The position numbers and the translations under genes are program-made. A model generated the notes under the pieces. That model was given only the letters and a program-made list of their open reading frames with translations, was not told the origin of the DNA and did not search any database. 64,000 nucleotides of DNA, from NCBI GenBank assembly GCA_016882265.1, contig VGVB01000003.1:1-64000 (forward strand), read 5' to 3'. The first letter of the stretch is position 1; the number at the start of each line of letters is the position of its first letter. Of the stretch, positions 42,348 through 50,861 are shown piece after piece. This DNA comes from Gammaproteobacteria bacterium. GTDB taxonomy: Bacteria > Pseudomonadota > Gammaproteobacteria > Steroidobacterales > Steroidobacteraceae.

Positions 42348-43733
42348 TCAGGCCGGGGCGCCCGGGCGCAGCAGCGCCAGTACCTGTCGCGCGGCACGCT
42401 CGCCCGAGCGGCGGGCGCCGTGCAGTGTGCCGTAGGCCGACTGTTCGGTGTGCTCGCCCGCGAAGACGACACGGTCCGCCAGCGGCCGGCACAGCAGTGC
42501 GCGCGCGCCGTAGCGGCCCGGCACGCAGTAGGAATAGCTCCCGCGACTGAACGGATCGCTCGACCAGGCCGTCGCCGCGCCGCGCTCGAACTGCTTGCGC
42601 AACTCGCTGCCCAGCATGGTCGTGAGCTCGGCCAGAGCGTACTCGATGGCGGCGGCCTCGCCCGTTGCCTCCAGTTCATGCGCGACACTGCCGGCGCTGG
42701 TACTGACGCAGGCGTTGCTGGACTGCGGGCGCAGCTCGTGGTTCAGGCCACGGCCATCGGCGCGGCGCAGCCGCAGGAACTCGGTCACCTCGCGCGGGAA
42801 CACGTTCCGGCGAAAGCGCAGCGCGACCTTGTTCATCAGGCCGAGCGGCAGATCGTGATGCGCGGCCTGAATCGCCGCCGGCAGGTGCGGCTCGAACGCG
42901 ACCGCGCCGGAGGCGATCACCGCGACCGGCAAGGCGACGATCACCGCACGCGCCGTGACCGTGCCGGCCCCGGTCTCGACGGCAACCCCGCGCCCGCCCC
43001 AGCGGATCCGCCGCACCGGAGTCCGCAGGCGGACATCGATCGACCGGCCATAGTGCGCGAGCAACGTACCGTAGCCGCGCGGAATCAGCAGGTCCTCGCC
43101 GCGCTCGACGAACTGGTAGCGATCGAGCGCGGAGAAATTAGCGGGTTCGGTCCCCTCCCAGGCGGTCAGGCTCGCGGCCGCCAGCGGATACCACGGGTGT
43201 GAGCGCGTCGCCAGCGTGACAGCGGCCTCGGCGGGAATGTCGAGACCGCGCCGCCCGGCCTCGGCCAGCTCCGCGCGCAGCCGCGCACTGACGTCCCGGT
43301 AGCCCGCGGTCTGTGCACCCGAGAGCCGCTGCGCCGCTTCGTAGAAGTGACGCTCCTGGCGGTCGGAGCCGAGCTCGAAATCGTTCCGGCGCGCGTCGTC
43401 GACCCATGGATTGATCGCGGAGGAATGCAACCTCGAGCAGCCACGGTCCCAGTTGAAGCCGAGGCTGCCATCGGTGAGTGCGCGACCACCGATGCGATCC
43501 CGGGCCTCGAGCACCAGCACCGGCAGCCCGGCTCCGAGCAACTGCCGCGCGGCGGCGAGCCCCGCGGCACCCGCACCGACGATCACGACCTCCGGGGCCG
43601 TCGACTGGCCGTGCCCGCGCCGGTTCAAGCCGGCCGCGGCGGCGCCGGCGACGAGTCCCAGCAGCAGCCGGCGCCGTGCCGGTGACACTCCTGGCTGCAA
43701 ACCGATCACTCCGTTCCTGTGGATGCCGAGCAT
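42348..43733 (-). CDS. Tat-exported FAD amine oxidase-like protein
   Basis: 461 residues. A twin-arginine-type signal (SPARRRLLLGLVAGAAAAG) precedes the dinucleotide-binding motif VVIVGAGAAGLAAARQLLG and VLVLEARDRIGGRALTDGSL. Near the end lies FAGEHTEQSAYGTLHGARRS, the FAD-binding C-motif of flavin amine oxidases. It is probably folded with FAD in the cytoplasm and exported to the periplasm. Substrate unknown. It is convergent with ilvN (3-bp gap). Confidence 0.88.
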   Translation of the reverse strand: MLGIHRNGVIGLQPGVSPARRRLLLGLVAGAAAAGLNRRGHGQSTAPEVVIVGAGAAGLAAARQLLGAGLPVLVLEARDRIGGRALTDGSLGFNWDRGCSRLHSSAINPWVDDARRNDFELGSDRQERHFYEAAQRLSGAQTAGYRDVSARLRAELAEAGRRGLDIPAEAAVTLATRSHPWYPLAAASLTAWEGTEPANFSALDRYQFVERGEDLLIPRGYGTLLAHYGRSIDVRLRTPVRRIRWGGRGVAVETGAGTVTARAVIVALPVAVIASGAVAFEPHLPAAIQAAHHDLPLGLMNKVALRFRRNVFPREVTEFLRLRRADGRGLNHELRPQSSNACVSTSAGSVAHELEATGEAAAIEYALAELTTMLGSELRKQFERGAATAWSSDPFSRGSYSYCVPGRYGARALLCRPLADRVVFAGEHTEQSAYGTLHGARRSGERAARQVLALLRPGAPA

Positions 43734-43763
43734 ACCGGGCTTCCGGTCGCGCGTGGCGGAGCC

Positions 43764-44261
43764 TCAGCGCGCGCGCAGGATCCGCCATGCGCGCAGCTTG
43801 CCGGAATAACTGAGCGCGGCATGTGCCGGACTCGTCGACGGCAACCGGCGCAGGCGCAGTTCCCGGCGCAGCGACAATCCCGGCGCCACGTGGCGCCGCC
43901 AGACCTGCTCGGCCTGGCTGCCGTTGAAGAAGATCTGCGCAATGTGCGGGTGCGCCACGAGGAAAGCCTGGAAATCGTTGACGCGGACCGAGGCCGGTTC
44001 GATTGCCGCATCGAGGCTGCCGCGCCGCACGCAGCAGCGGATCACGTCCCACAGCGCCACATCGGCGGCGCGCAGGCCAGCCACCCGCCGCCGGTAGGGA
44101 GCCGCCGCATCGAAGCCGCACAGCGTGCCGGTGATCCGCCAGAACTGGTTGCGCGGGTGAGCGTAGTACTCGCCGGCCGCGAGCGATGCAGCCCCCGGCA
44201 TGCTGCCCAGCACGAGGACGCTGGCACTCCTGCGCGCGATCGGCGGGAAGCCTTCCAGCAT
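43764..44261 (-). CDS. DNA-deoxyinosine glycosylase (UDG superfamily)
   Basis: 165 residues from the ATG at 44261. Matches the short UDG-fold group that removes hypoxanthine from DNA: SVLVLGSMPGAASLAAGEYY, AHPRNQFWRITGTLCG, ALWDVIRCCVRRGSLDAAI and the DNA-binding LPSTSPAHAALSYSGKLRAW (in place of UDG HPSPxS). It starts just downstream of the terminator of the RRM gene. DNA repair role. Confidence 0.88.
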   Translation of the reverse strand: MLEGFPPIARRSASVLVLGSMPGAASLAAGEYYAHPRNQFWRITGTLCGFDAAAPYRRRVAGLRAADVALWDVIRCCVRRGSLDAAIEPASVRVNDFQAFLVAHPHIAQIFFNGSQAEQVWRRHVAPGLSLRRELRLRRLPSTSPAHAALSYSGKLRAWRILRAR

Positions 44262-44270
44262 CGGAAAAGG

Positions 44271-44294
44271 AAAGACCCGCCGCAGCGGGTCTTT
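44271..44294. terminator. Bidirectional rho-independent-type terminator
   Basis: AAAGACCCGC-CGCA-GCGGGTCTTT, a perfect 10-bp stem with a 4-nt loop. On the minus strand it is followed by CC and TTTT. It lies 23 bp after the RRM gene stop and is the clearest terminator in the window. Confidence 0.85.
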
Positions 44295-44316
44295 CGTCGG
44301 TCGCGGAACCGGCGTC

Positions 44317-44637
44317 TTACCAGCGCCCGCCACCACCACCGCCACCGCCGGAGCGGAAGCCGCCGCCACCACCCGGGCGACCACCACCCGGACCACGCGG
44401 GCGGTCCTGGGCCTCGTTGACGCGAAGCTGGCGACCGCCCAGCGAAGCGCCGTTCAGCGCCTCGATGGCCTTGGCCGCATCCGCCTGCGGCATTTCGACG
44501 AAGCCGAAGCCCCGCGGGCGTCCCGTCTCACGGTCAGCCGGCAGCGCGACGCTCTCGACGGTACCGTGCTGGGCGAACAGGTCACGGACCTGGGCCTCGG
44601 TCGCGGAAAAAGGCAGGTTTCCAACATAGATCTTCAT
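44317..44637 (-). CDS. RRM RNA-binding protein with Gly-rich tail
   Basis: 106 residues. A single RRM: RNP2 KIYVGNLPF at the N-terminus and RNP1 RGFGFVEM near residue 43-50. The tail (about residues 80-106) is almost all Gly with Arg, ending GGGRW. Small bacterial RRM proteins like this are often cold- or stress-induced RNA chaperones. The leader upstream contains a CCATC-CGTTC-GATGG hairpin (44677-44691), which could affect translation. Terminated by the 10-bp hairpin at 44271-44294. Confidence 0.93.
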   Translation of the reverse strand: MKIYVGNLPFSATEAQVRDLFAQHGTVESVALPADRETGRPRGFGFVEMPQADAAKAIEALNGASLGGRQLRVNEAQDRPRGPGGGRPGGGGGFRSGGGGGGGGRW

Positions 44638-45179
44638 AATCTCAAACTCTCTTTCGTTGTTGCACGCCGAATCACGCCATCCGTTCGATGGACGCAGTCA
44701 GCTCTTCTACACGGCAGGAAACACGGTCGGGATCGTCTGGCGGGCTTGAGCCGGGCTAGGGCGAACCTTGAAACAGCGGGTCCTGTCACCTGATCGCTGT
44801 CGGTCCGGGCTGCACCGGATGCGGATGAGCACCGGGAATTGCAGCGGGATCGGCCGACGATCGCGGCGGAGAATAGCATGCCGTCGGGCGATGCACCATC
44901 GCCACCCCGGAACCGCGCATTCCCGGCCAACTGCGGCGCCGGCGCAACAACCCGCCGGCCCGGTCCAGCGGCGCCGGCGCGGCGGCGGCTGTCAGACTGG
45001 GCGGCGCAAGTGCCACGCGGGCTGGGGACTGGGACAATCGCTCGCTCGCGCGCGCCCGATTTACGCGCTCGCTCGCGCCGTCCCAGCCCCCAGCCCCGCC
45101 GAAATGCCGCCGGCGAAACCGCAGCATCACGGGGCGCTGGCGAGGCGGCGCCGCATGAGGCCCCGCCCCGTCGCGCGGT
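44638..45179. other. Gene-free region holding repeat copy B
   Basis: 542 bp between the RRM gene start and the 3' end of the ABC permease gene. It contains the RRM leader (44638-about 44760) and the 85-bp repeat (45012-45096). Short Arg-rich reading frames on both strands lack ribosome sites and coding character. No other gene is seen. Confidence 0.7.
45012..45096 (-). repeat. 85-bp dispersed repeat, copy B (inverted)
   Basis: Reverse complement of copy A (39706-39790), 81 of 85 bases identical. The terminal inverted repeats are longer here: GGGCTGGGGACTGGGAC against GGGCTGGGGGCTGGGAC, 16 of 17 matching. It lies in an intergenic region near the 3' end of the ABC permease gene. Confidence 0.85.
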
Positions 45180-46274
45180 TCAGTCGAGCCGCTTGTGGAA
45201 GCGCAGCAGTGCGGCGCTCATCGTCACCAGCAGGAACAGTGCGAGCTTGCCGAGCTGCGGCTGCAGGTCGGCGAGCACCGCGCCGCGCAGCACGATACCG
45301 CGCACGATCTCGTTGAAATGCGTCAGCGGCAGCACCTGCGCCAGTGCCTGCGCGAACGGCGGCATGCCGTCGAACGGGAACATGAAACCCGACATCAGGA
45401 TCGACGGCAGCAACGTCACAAAGGCCATCTGGATCGCCTGGAACTGCGACTGGGCCACCGTCGACACGAACAGGCCAAGCGCCAGCGACGCCGCGATGAA
45501 CAGCAGCGCGCCGAGGTACAGCTCGGCCAGACTGCCGGCGATCAACACGTCGAACAGCCACCAGGACAACAGCAGGATCAGCGTCGTCTGCACGAGGCCG
45601 ATCGCGATATACGGCAGCAGCTTGCCGAGCATCAACTGACCGCGGGTCAGCGGCGTCGTCATCAGCAGCTCGAGGTTGCCACGCTCACGCTCGCGCACCA
45701 GCGCCATGGACGTGAACACGACCATGGTCAGCGTCAGGACCACACCGATCAGTGCCGGCACGATCTGCACTGCGGTGCGCTTGGCCGGGTTGTATTCGAC
45801 CCGGATTTCGACCGGCCTTGCCATTGGCTGCGTACCGGGCCGCTGCAGCAACGGGCTGGACACCAGCCCCTGCGCGATGTTCTCAAGCGATGGCTGGCTG
45901 CCATCGACCAGGATCTGCAGCGCCGGCCGCCGGCGCTCATACAGCCGCCGCTCGAGGTCGGGCGCGATCACGATGCCGATGCTGGCCGCGCCCTCCTGCA
46001 GCGCCCGCCGCAGTCCCGCCTCGCTGTCGACCGCCCGCACCGTGCCGAGCACCTGGGTCGCGCGCAGGTCAGCGATGAGCTGCCGCGCCAGCGCCGTGCG
46101 CGACTGGTCGAGGACTACCGTGGCCACGTCGCGGACATCGAAGTTGATCGCGTAGCCGAACAGCAGGATCTGCATGACCGGCACACCGACGATCAGTCCG
46201 AAAGTGGTCCGGTCCCGGACGAGCTGGCGGGCCTCCTTCGAGGAGATCGCCAACAGCCGGCGCAGCCAGTTCAT
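45180..46274 (-). CDS. ABC-2 type exporter permease (YbhR/YbhS-like)
   Basis: 364 residues. ABC-2 permease with an N-terminal membrane segment (FGLIVGVPVMQILLFGYAIN), a periplasmic domain of about 130 residues, then five membrane segments (LIGVVLTLTMVVFTSMALVR, ERERGNLELLMTTPLTRGQL, FVTLLPSILMSGFMFPFDGM). Only one permease gene is present, where ybhFSR-type loci often have two; it may form a homodimer. The ATG overlaps the ATPase gene stop (4 bp). Likely exports a drug or lipid-like substrate. Confidence 0.9.
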   Translation of the reverse strand: MNWLRRLLAISSKEARQLVRDRTTFGLIVGVPVMQILLFGYAINFDVRDVATVVLDQSRTALARQLIADLRATQVLGTVRAVDSEAGLRRALQEGAASIGIVIAPDLERRLYERRRPALQILVDGSQPSLENIAQGLVSSPLLQRPGTQPMARPVEIRVEYNPAKRTAVQIVPALIGVVLTLTMVVFTSMALVRERERGNLELLMTTPLTRGQLMLGKLLPYIAIGLVQTTLILLLSWWLFDVLIAGSLAELYLGALLFIAASLALGLFVSTVAQSQFQAIQMAFVTLLPSILMSGFMFPFDGMPPFAQALAQVLPLTHFNEIVRGIVLRGAVLADLQPQLGKLALFLLVTMSAALLRFHKRLD

Positions 46275-47215
46275 GCGGCGTGCTCCGCCGCGGCATCCCG
46301 CAGTCGTGTGGCTGCGACGAAAACGTCCTCGAGGTTCGCGCCGACCTGCTCGACGCCGGCTGCCAGTCCCTGAGCGGCCAGCAGCTCGCGCAGCCGCCGC
46401 GCCGGCTCGATCGCCTCACGCGCGAGCAGGGCGTGCAGCCGGCTGCCGAGCTGGGCGATGCTCAGCACCGCCGGATCCTGCGCCAGCAGCGCCCTGGCGC
46501 GGGCCAGGTCGTCGCACTCGATCTCGATCACGGTCGCGTCGATATCGCGGGCCAGGACCTTCGGCTCACCTTCGGCGGCGATGCGTCCGCGATCGAGGAT
46601 CGCCAGCCGGTGGCAGCGCTCGGCTTCGTCCATGTAATGCGTCGACACCAGGATCGTCGTGCCGAGCGCGACGAGCGCGAACAGGCTCTCCCAGAAGTCG
46701 CGGCGCGACTGCGGATCGACCGCGCTGGTCGGTTCATCGAGCAGCAGCAGCTCGGGCGTGTGCAGCGTCGCCGCCGCGAGTGCCAGGCGCTGGCGCTCGC
46801 CGCCGCTCAGGTCGCCGGCCCGGCGGCCGGTGAACGCACCGAGCTCGTAGCGGCGGATCCGATCCGCGATCCGCTCGCGGCGCGTCGCCCGGTCGAGCCC
46901 CTGCACGCGGCTGACGAAATCCAGGTTCTCGGCGACGCTGAGGTCGTCCCACAGCGAGAAACGCTGCGTCATGTAGCCGAGCTTGCGGCGCACGGCCTCG
47001 GCCTCGCGCGGCACCGCGTGGCCAAGGACGGTCGCGCTGCCACGCGTCGGCCGCAGCAGTCCGCACAGCATGCGCAACGTGGTCGACTTGCCCGAGCCAT
47101 TCGGACCCAGAAAGCCATAGATCGTCGCGCGCTCGATTTCGAGGTCGATGCCGTCCACGGCCACGACCGGGCCGAAGTGGCGCGCCAGGCCGCGCGCGGA
47201 AATCGCCGGAATCAC
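46271..47215 (-). CDS. ABC exporter ATPase
   Basis: 314 residues. Walker A FLGPNGSGKSTTLRML, Q-loop YMTQRFSLWDDLSV, signature LSGGERQRLALAAA, Walker B LLLLDEPTSAVDPQSRR, then H-loop VSTHYMDEAERCH. A C-terminal extension of about 90 residues follows. It couples with the permease downstream and the membrane fusion lipoprotein upstream, all with 4-bp overlaps, giving a tripartite-like YbhG/YbhF/YbhR-type exporter. Confidence 0.94.
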   Translation of the reverse strand: MIPAISARGLARHFGPVVAVDGIDLEIERATIYGFLGPNGSGKSTTLRMLCGLLRPTRGSATVLGHAVPREAEAVRRKLGYMTQRFSLWDDLSVAENLDFVSRVQGLDRATRRERIADRIRRYELGAFTGRRAGDLSGGERQRLALAAATLHTPELLLLDEPTSAVDPQSRRDFWESLFALVALGTTILVSTHYMDEAERCHRLAILDRGRIAAEGEPKVLARDIDATVIEIECDDLARARALLAQDPAVLSIAQLGSRLHALLAREAIEPARRLRELLAAQGLAAGVEQVGANLEDVFVAATRLRDAAAEHAA

Positions 47216-48177
47216 GGCCCGCCTGCGGTCACCGGCAGCCGGACCTCGACCGGCATGCCGGTCGGCAGACTGGCGGCGTCGGCTTCGGTCAGCACGACCT
47301 CGGCCAGGTACGAGAGCCGGCTGCGATCGCGCTCATTCAACGCGTAGTACGGCGTAAACGCGGCTTCGGCCGAGACGTAGCGCACCTCGCCCCGCCAGTC
47401 GCGCGGCGAGCCATCGATCCGGACGGTCGCCCGCGTGCCGGCCCCGACCGCCGTGCGGAGCGGCTCCGGCACGTAGACCCGTGCGTATGGCTGCCCGGCA
47501 GCCAGCAGGACGACCACCGGTGCGCCGCGCGGCGGTCGCTCGCCGTGTTCATACGGCAGTGCGTCCACGACCCCGGCGCGGGGTGCGCGGACCTGGTGCC
47601 GCGCAAGTGCGAGTTCGAGTTCGGCGACCTGGCCGCGGGCGCGTTCCAGCGCCGCCGCCGCCTGTTCGACCACCTCCGCACGCGTGCCGCGCTCGAGTTC
47701 CGCAAGGCGCTCCGCGGCGGCATCGCGCTCCGCCGCGGCACCGTCGCGCAATGCCCGCTGCCGGTCGAGCGCACTGGCCGGCAGCACACCCTGCCCCACC
47801 AGCGGCTCGACCCGCCCGAACTCACGCTCCTCGGCCAGGGCCCGGGCCGCGGCCGCCGCTGCCAGCGCACGGGCCTGCCGGCGCTGTTCCACGCGGGCAC
47901 CGGCCTGCAGTTCCGCGAGCTGGCGTTCGGCCTGCAACGCGGCGGCCCGCGCCTGGGCGAGCCGCGCCTCGGCCGCCTGCGGGTCGAGCCGCAGCAGCAA
48001 CTGATCGATCGCGACGGCCTCGCCCTCGCGCACGGCGATCTCGATGATCGGTTCCTGGGCTTCGGCGACCAGCTCGATGCGGTCACGTTCGAGCGTGCCG
48101 AGCAGGGCGTCGTTGTTGCCGCCGCCGCAGGCGGTCAGCAGCACGGCACCGAATACCACGACGTGGGGGCAGCGCAT
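47212..48177 (-). CDS. HlyD-family periplasmic adaptor (lipoprotein)
   Basis: 321 residues from the ATG at 48177; the N-terminus is a signal peptide with lipobox VLLTACGGG. A biotinyl-lipoyl-like half motif (IIEIAVREGEAVAIDQLLLR) is followed by a long Ala/Arg/Glu coiled-coil hairpin (about residues 75-190). The second half motif is HQVRAPRAGVVDALPYEHGE and a beta-barrel domain follows (RIDGSPRDWRGEVRYVSAEA). It links the inner-membrane ABC exporter to an outer-membrane channel not encoded here. First gene of the three-gene exporter operon. Confidence 0.9.
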   Translation of the reverse strand: MRCPHVVVFGAVLLTACGGGNNDALLGTLERDRIELVAEAQEPIIEIAVREGEAVAIDQLLLRLDPQAAEARLAQARAAALQAERQLAELQAGARVEQRRQARALAAAAAARALAEEREFGRVEPLVGQGVLPASALDRQRALRDGAAAERDAAAERLAELERGTRAEVVEQAAAALERARGQVAELELALARHQVRAPRAGVVDALPYEHGERPPRGAPVVVLLAAGQPYARVYVPEPLRTAVGAGTRATVRIDGSPRDWRGEVRYVSAEAAFTPYYALNERDRSRLSYLAEVVLTEADAASLPTGMPVEVRLPVTAGGP

Positions 48178-48222
48178 GATCCCGATCCCGCGGGGCTCTG
48201 TCCGCCGGCCCCGGTGCTCGCC

Positions 48223-48228
48223 GATAAT
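48223..48228. promoter_or_regulatory. Shared -10-like element of a divergent promoter
   Basis: GATAAT on the plus strand, 20 bp before the asparaginase start and before its GGGAGG ribosome site. The overlapping complement TATTAT could serve the HlyD operon on the minus strand. No convincing -35 for either. Confidence 0.3.
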
Positions 48229-48248
48229 AGCGCAGGGAGGCAAGGAAT

Positions 48249-49244
48249 ATGCTGCGCACGAGCCTGGCGCTGCTCTGGTCCTGCGTGGTGATCGCCGCGC
48301 CGGCGCCGGCGGCAGCGGTGGAGGGGCCGATGATCTCGATCGCGATCCATGGCGGCGCCGGCGTCCTGAGCCGTGCCGCGCTGACTCCGGAACATGAGGG
48401 CGCCTATCGCGCCGACCTCGAGCGGGCGCTGGACGCCGGCTACGCGGTGCTCGCCGCCGGCGGCAGCAGCCTCGACGCGGTCGTCGCCGCGGTGCGGATC
48501 CTCGAGGACTCGCCGCTGTTCAACGCCGGCCGCGGTGCGGTGTTCAGCAATGCCGGGATCAACGAGCTCGACGCCGCGATCATGGACGGCCGCACGCTGC
48601 GGGCCGGCGCGGTCGCTGCTGTCCGCCACGTGAAGAACCCGATCGAACTGGCCCGCCGGGTCATGGACGCGTCGCCACACGTGCTGCTGACCGGCGCCGG
48701 CGCCGAGGAATTTGCGCTCGAGCAGAGCCTGACCCTGGTGCCTGGGAGCTACTTCTACACCGAGCGGCGCTGGCAGCAGCTCGAACAGGCGCGGCGCGGC
48801 GACCGCGCCGCGGCCGCCGACATCGACATCGGCTACTTCGGCACCGTCGGCGCCGTGGCCCGCGATCGCGACGGCAACCTGGCGGCGGCGACTTCGACCG
48901 GCGGCCTGACCAACAAGCGCTGGGGCCGGGTTGGCGACTCGCCGATCATCGGCGCCGGCACCTATGCCGACAACGCCTCCTGTGCCGTCTCGGCGACCGG
49001 CAGCGGCGAGTACTTCATCCGCGCGGTGGTCGCGCATGAAATCTGTGCGCGCGTGCGCCTGAGCGGCGTCACTGCCGCGGCCGCGGCGCAAGCCGTCGTG
49101 CACGGAACGCTGCGCAAACTGGGCGGCGACGGCGGGGTCATCGTCGTCGACCGGGACGGCCACCTGACCCTCGCGTTCAACACCGAGGGCATGTTCCGCG
49201 GCGCGCGCGATGCCAGCGGCCGGCGCGAGATCGCGATCTATTGA
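48249..49244 (+). CDS. Isoaspartyl peptidase/L-asparaginase (Ntn hydrolase)
   Basis: 331 residues with a signal peptide (cleavage near AAA-VEG). Type III plant-type asparaginase that cleaves itself to expose a Thr nucleophile, in DIDIGYFGTVGAVARDRDGN. Other family motifs are IAIHGGAGVLSRA, NAGRGAVFSNAGINELDAAI, TGGLTNKRWGRVGDSPIIGA and GTYADNASCAVSATGSGEYF. It is expected in the periplasm and removes isoaspartyl residues or deaminates asparagine. Overlaps the convergent diguanylate cyclase gene by 7 bp. Confidence 0.93.
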   Translation: MLRTSLALLWSCVVIAAPAPAAAVEGPMISIAIHGGAGVLSRAALTPEHEGAYRADLERALDAGYAVLAAGGSSLDAVVAAVRILEDSPLFNAGRGAVFSNAGINELDAAIMDGRTLRAGAVAAVRHVKNPIELARRVMDASPHVLLTGAGAEEFALEQSLTLVPGSYFYTERRWQQLEQARRGDRAAAADIDIGYFGTVGAVARDRDGNLAAATSTGGLTNKRWGRVGDSPIIGAGTYADNASCAVSATGSGEYFIRAVVAHEICARVRLSGVTAAAAAQAVVHGTLRKLGGDGGVIVVDRDGHLTLAFNTEGMFRGARDASGRREIAIY

Positions 49245-50482
49245 GTGTCGCGGCTGCCGCCGGTCGGCCGGCGGAAATAGCCGGTCTGCAGGTGCTCGTA
49301 CTCGGTGGCCAGCAGGTGGACCCGGTTGCGGCCGGCGTCCTTGGCGGCATAGAGCGCCTGATCGGCAAGCTGCACGAGACCGGCGGCGCTGCGCCGCGGC
49401 GCCGGCACCACGTGGCCGATGCCGACGCTGACGGTCAGGACCGTGGCGGCCGGCGAATGCTCGTGTGGAATACCGAGCGCGCGCACGCCGTCGACCAGGC
49501 GCTCCGCGACCTGCCGGGCCCCGTCCGGCGAGGTCTCCGGCAGGATCATCGCGAACTCCTCGCCGCCGTAGCGAGCCGAGCTGTCGGCGGGCCGGCGCGC
49601 GCAGCCGGCCAGCACTCTGGCCACGGCCTGCAGAGCCTCGTCCCCGGCCTGGTGGCCGTAGTGATCGTTGTAGGCCTTGAAACAGTCGATGTCGGCCATC
49701 AGCAGCGCGATCGGCCGCTGCTCGCGCGCCGACCGGGCCCACTGCAGCTTGAGATCGCGGTCGAAGCGCCGCCGGTTGGCGATGCCGGTCAGCCCGTCGC
49801 GTTCGACCAGTTCGAGCAGCAACCGCGCCTCCAGCCATTCGCGCCGGCGTGTGCGCTCGACGTTGTAGGCCACGGCACCGCCGATCACATTCGCGGCGAC
49901 CAGCACCAGCGCGTTGTAACCGAACTCCCGCAGCGCTGCGCCGGCCGCGCCGGCACCATAGATGTAAACGGCGAGGGCCAGCAGATTGGTGCTGACCGCG
50001 CCGAAGAACGGCAGGCCGATCAGCAGATACACGGAGATCATCGCGAGGATCAGCGCCGGGAACACGCGCGGCTCCCCGTACGTCCAGGCGATGATCACCA
50101 GCACCACGATCGCGCCCATGCCGAGCGGCGCCAGGACAAGGATCGCCGGCTGATACCAGCGGCGGCCGTCTTTGAGGAAGGTCACGGTCAGCGCCAGCAC
50201 CAGCGCCGGAATCAGCGCTCCGAAACGCACCAGATTCATTGCCGGCTGGCTGTCGGCCGGCATCACCTGGTGGCTCAGTTGCGCGAAGCCGAGGAAGACA
50301 ACGATCGCGATGCACAGGTTGACGCGCAGGTACGCGCGCCATTCCGCGTACCAGTCAGTCCAGTAGGCGTTCTCGAGCTCCGGCGAAAAGCGCAGCCAGC
50401 GGAAGCCGCGGCGAAGCTGTGCGGCTACCGGGGACTCGGGCAGGGTACCGTCAGGTACCTGCTGGTCAGTTGGAATCTGCAT
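49238..50482 (-). CDS. Membrane diguanylate cyclase (GGEEF)
   Basis: 414 residues. Six hydrophobic segments span about residues 50-205. A GGDEF domain follows (residues about 225-395): ERDGLTGIANRRRFDRDLKL, LMADIDCFKAYNDHYGHQAG, active site RYGGEEFAMILPE, and VSVGIGHV. The active-site GGEEF variant is normally functional. A product-inhibition I-site RxxD (RPAD) lies five residues before GGEEF. Makes cyclic di-GMP; the membrane domain has no recognised sensor family. Confidence 0.93.
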   Translation of the reverse strand: MQIPTDQQVPDGTLPESPVAAQLRRGFRWLRFSPELENAYWTDWYAEWRAYLRVNLCIAIVVFLGFAQLSHQVMPADSQPAMNLVRFGALIPALVLALTVTFLKDGRRWYQPAILVLAPLGMGAIVVLVIIAWTYGEPRVFPALILAMISVYLLIGLPFFGAVSTNLLALAVYIYGAGAAGAALREFGYNALVLVAANVIGGAVAYNVERTRRREWLEARLLLELVERDGLTGIANRRRFDRDLKLQWARSAREQRPIALLMADIDCFKAYNDHYGHQAGDEALQAVARVLAGCARRPADSSARYGGEEFAMILPETSPDGARQVAERLVDGVRALGIPHEHSPAATVLTVSVGIGHVVPAPRRSAAGLVQLADQALYAAKDAGRNRVHLLATEYEHLQTGYFRRPTGGSRDTQ

Positions 50483-50553
50483 CTCCCAAGCCTGGAGCCT
50501 GGCCAGGATGCGTCCAAACTATCTGGATCCGGTCCCGACCGACAAGGCCAGTT

Positions 50554-50745
50554 TCAGTTTCTGCCCCGCCGCTGGCCGTTCGGGCCGGGGCCGGCGCGAA
50601 CCTTGACCCGCGTGCGCCAGACCTGCCAGGGATCCCAGCCGCGCGCCGGGGCGGACTGTTCCCGCAGGCGCTCGTCGTTCGCGGCCGCGACCAGCGCGTG
50701 AGCGGCGAACAGGGACCCGAAACCGACCGTTACCGGTTTCATCAT
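50554..50745 (-). CDS. Small protein of unknown function
   Basis: 63 residues (ATG 50745 or 50742). The N-terminus MMKPVTVGFGSLFAAHALVA is followed by a Trp-rich segment GWDPWQVWRTRVKVRAGPGP and a basic end. A -10 box TATAAT lies about 51 bp upstream and the gene sits alone between two minus-strand genes. No family recognised; supported mainly by the promoter and the ordered residue pattern. Confidence 0.45.
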   Translation of the reverse strand: MMKPVTVGFGSLFAAHALVAAANDERLREQSAPARGWDPWQVWRTRVKVRAGPGPNGQRRGRN

Positions 50746-50795
50746 CAAGGTTTCCGCCTGGGCAGCCGAGAGGGATGCGGCTGCGGTCGCGGCGG

Positions 50796-50801
50796 ATTAT
50801 A
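50796..50801 (-). promoter_or_regulatory. TATAAT -10 box for the small gene
   Basis: Perfect TATAAT on the minus strand within an AT-rich patch (50794-50804). The -35 region at 17 bp is poor. The predicted leader before the small gene is about 40 nt. Confidence 0.45.
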
Positions 50802-50861
50802 TACGCACAAGTCGGGCCGTTTTCGGCTTTGTTGTACGGGTACTGTCGCAGCGGACTTATG

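Noticed and set aside
44634..44930. 98-codon minus-strand frame upstream of the RRM gene
   Set aside because: No ribosome site, Arg/Cys-rich shadow composition, overlaps the RRM leader.
48135..50342. 735-codon minus-strand frame spanning the asparaginase and cyclase genes
   Set aside because: It is antisense to one clear gene and out of frame with the other; low-complexity Arg/Gly composition.
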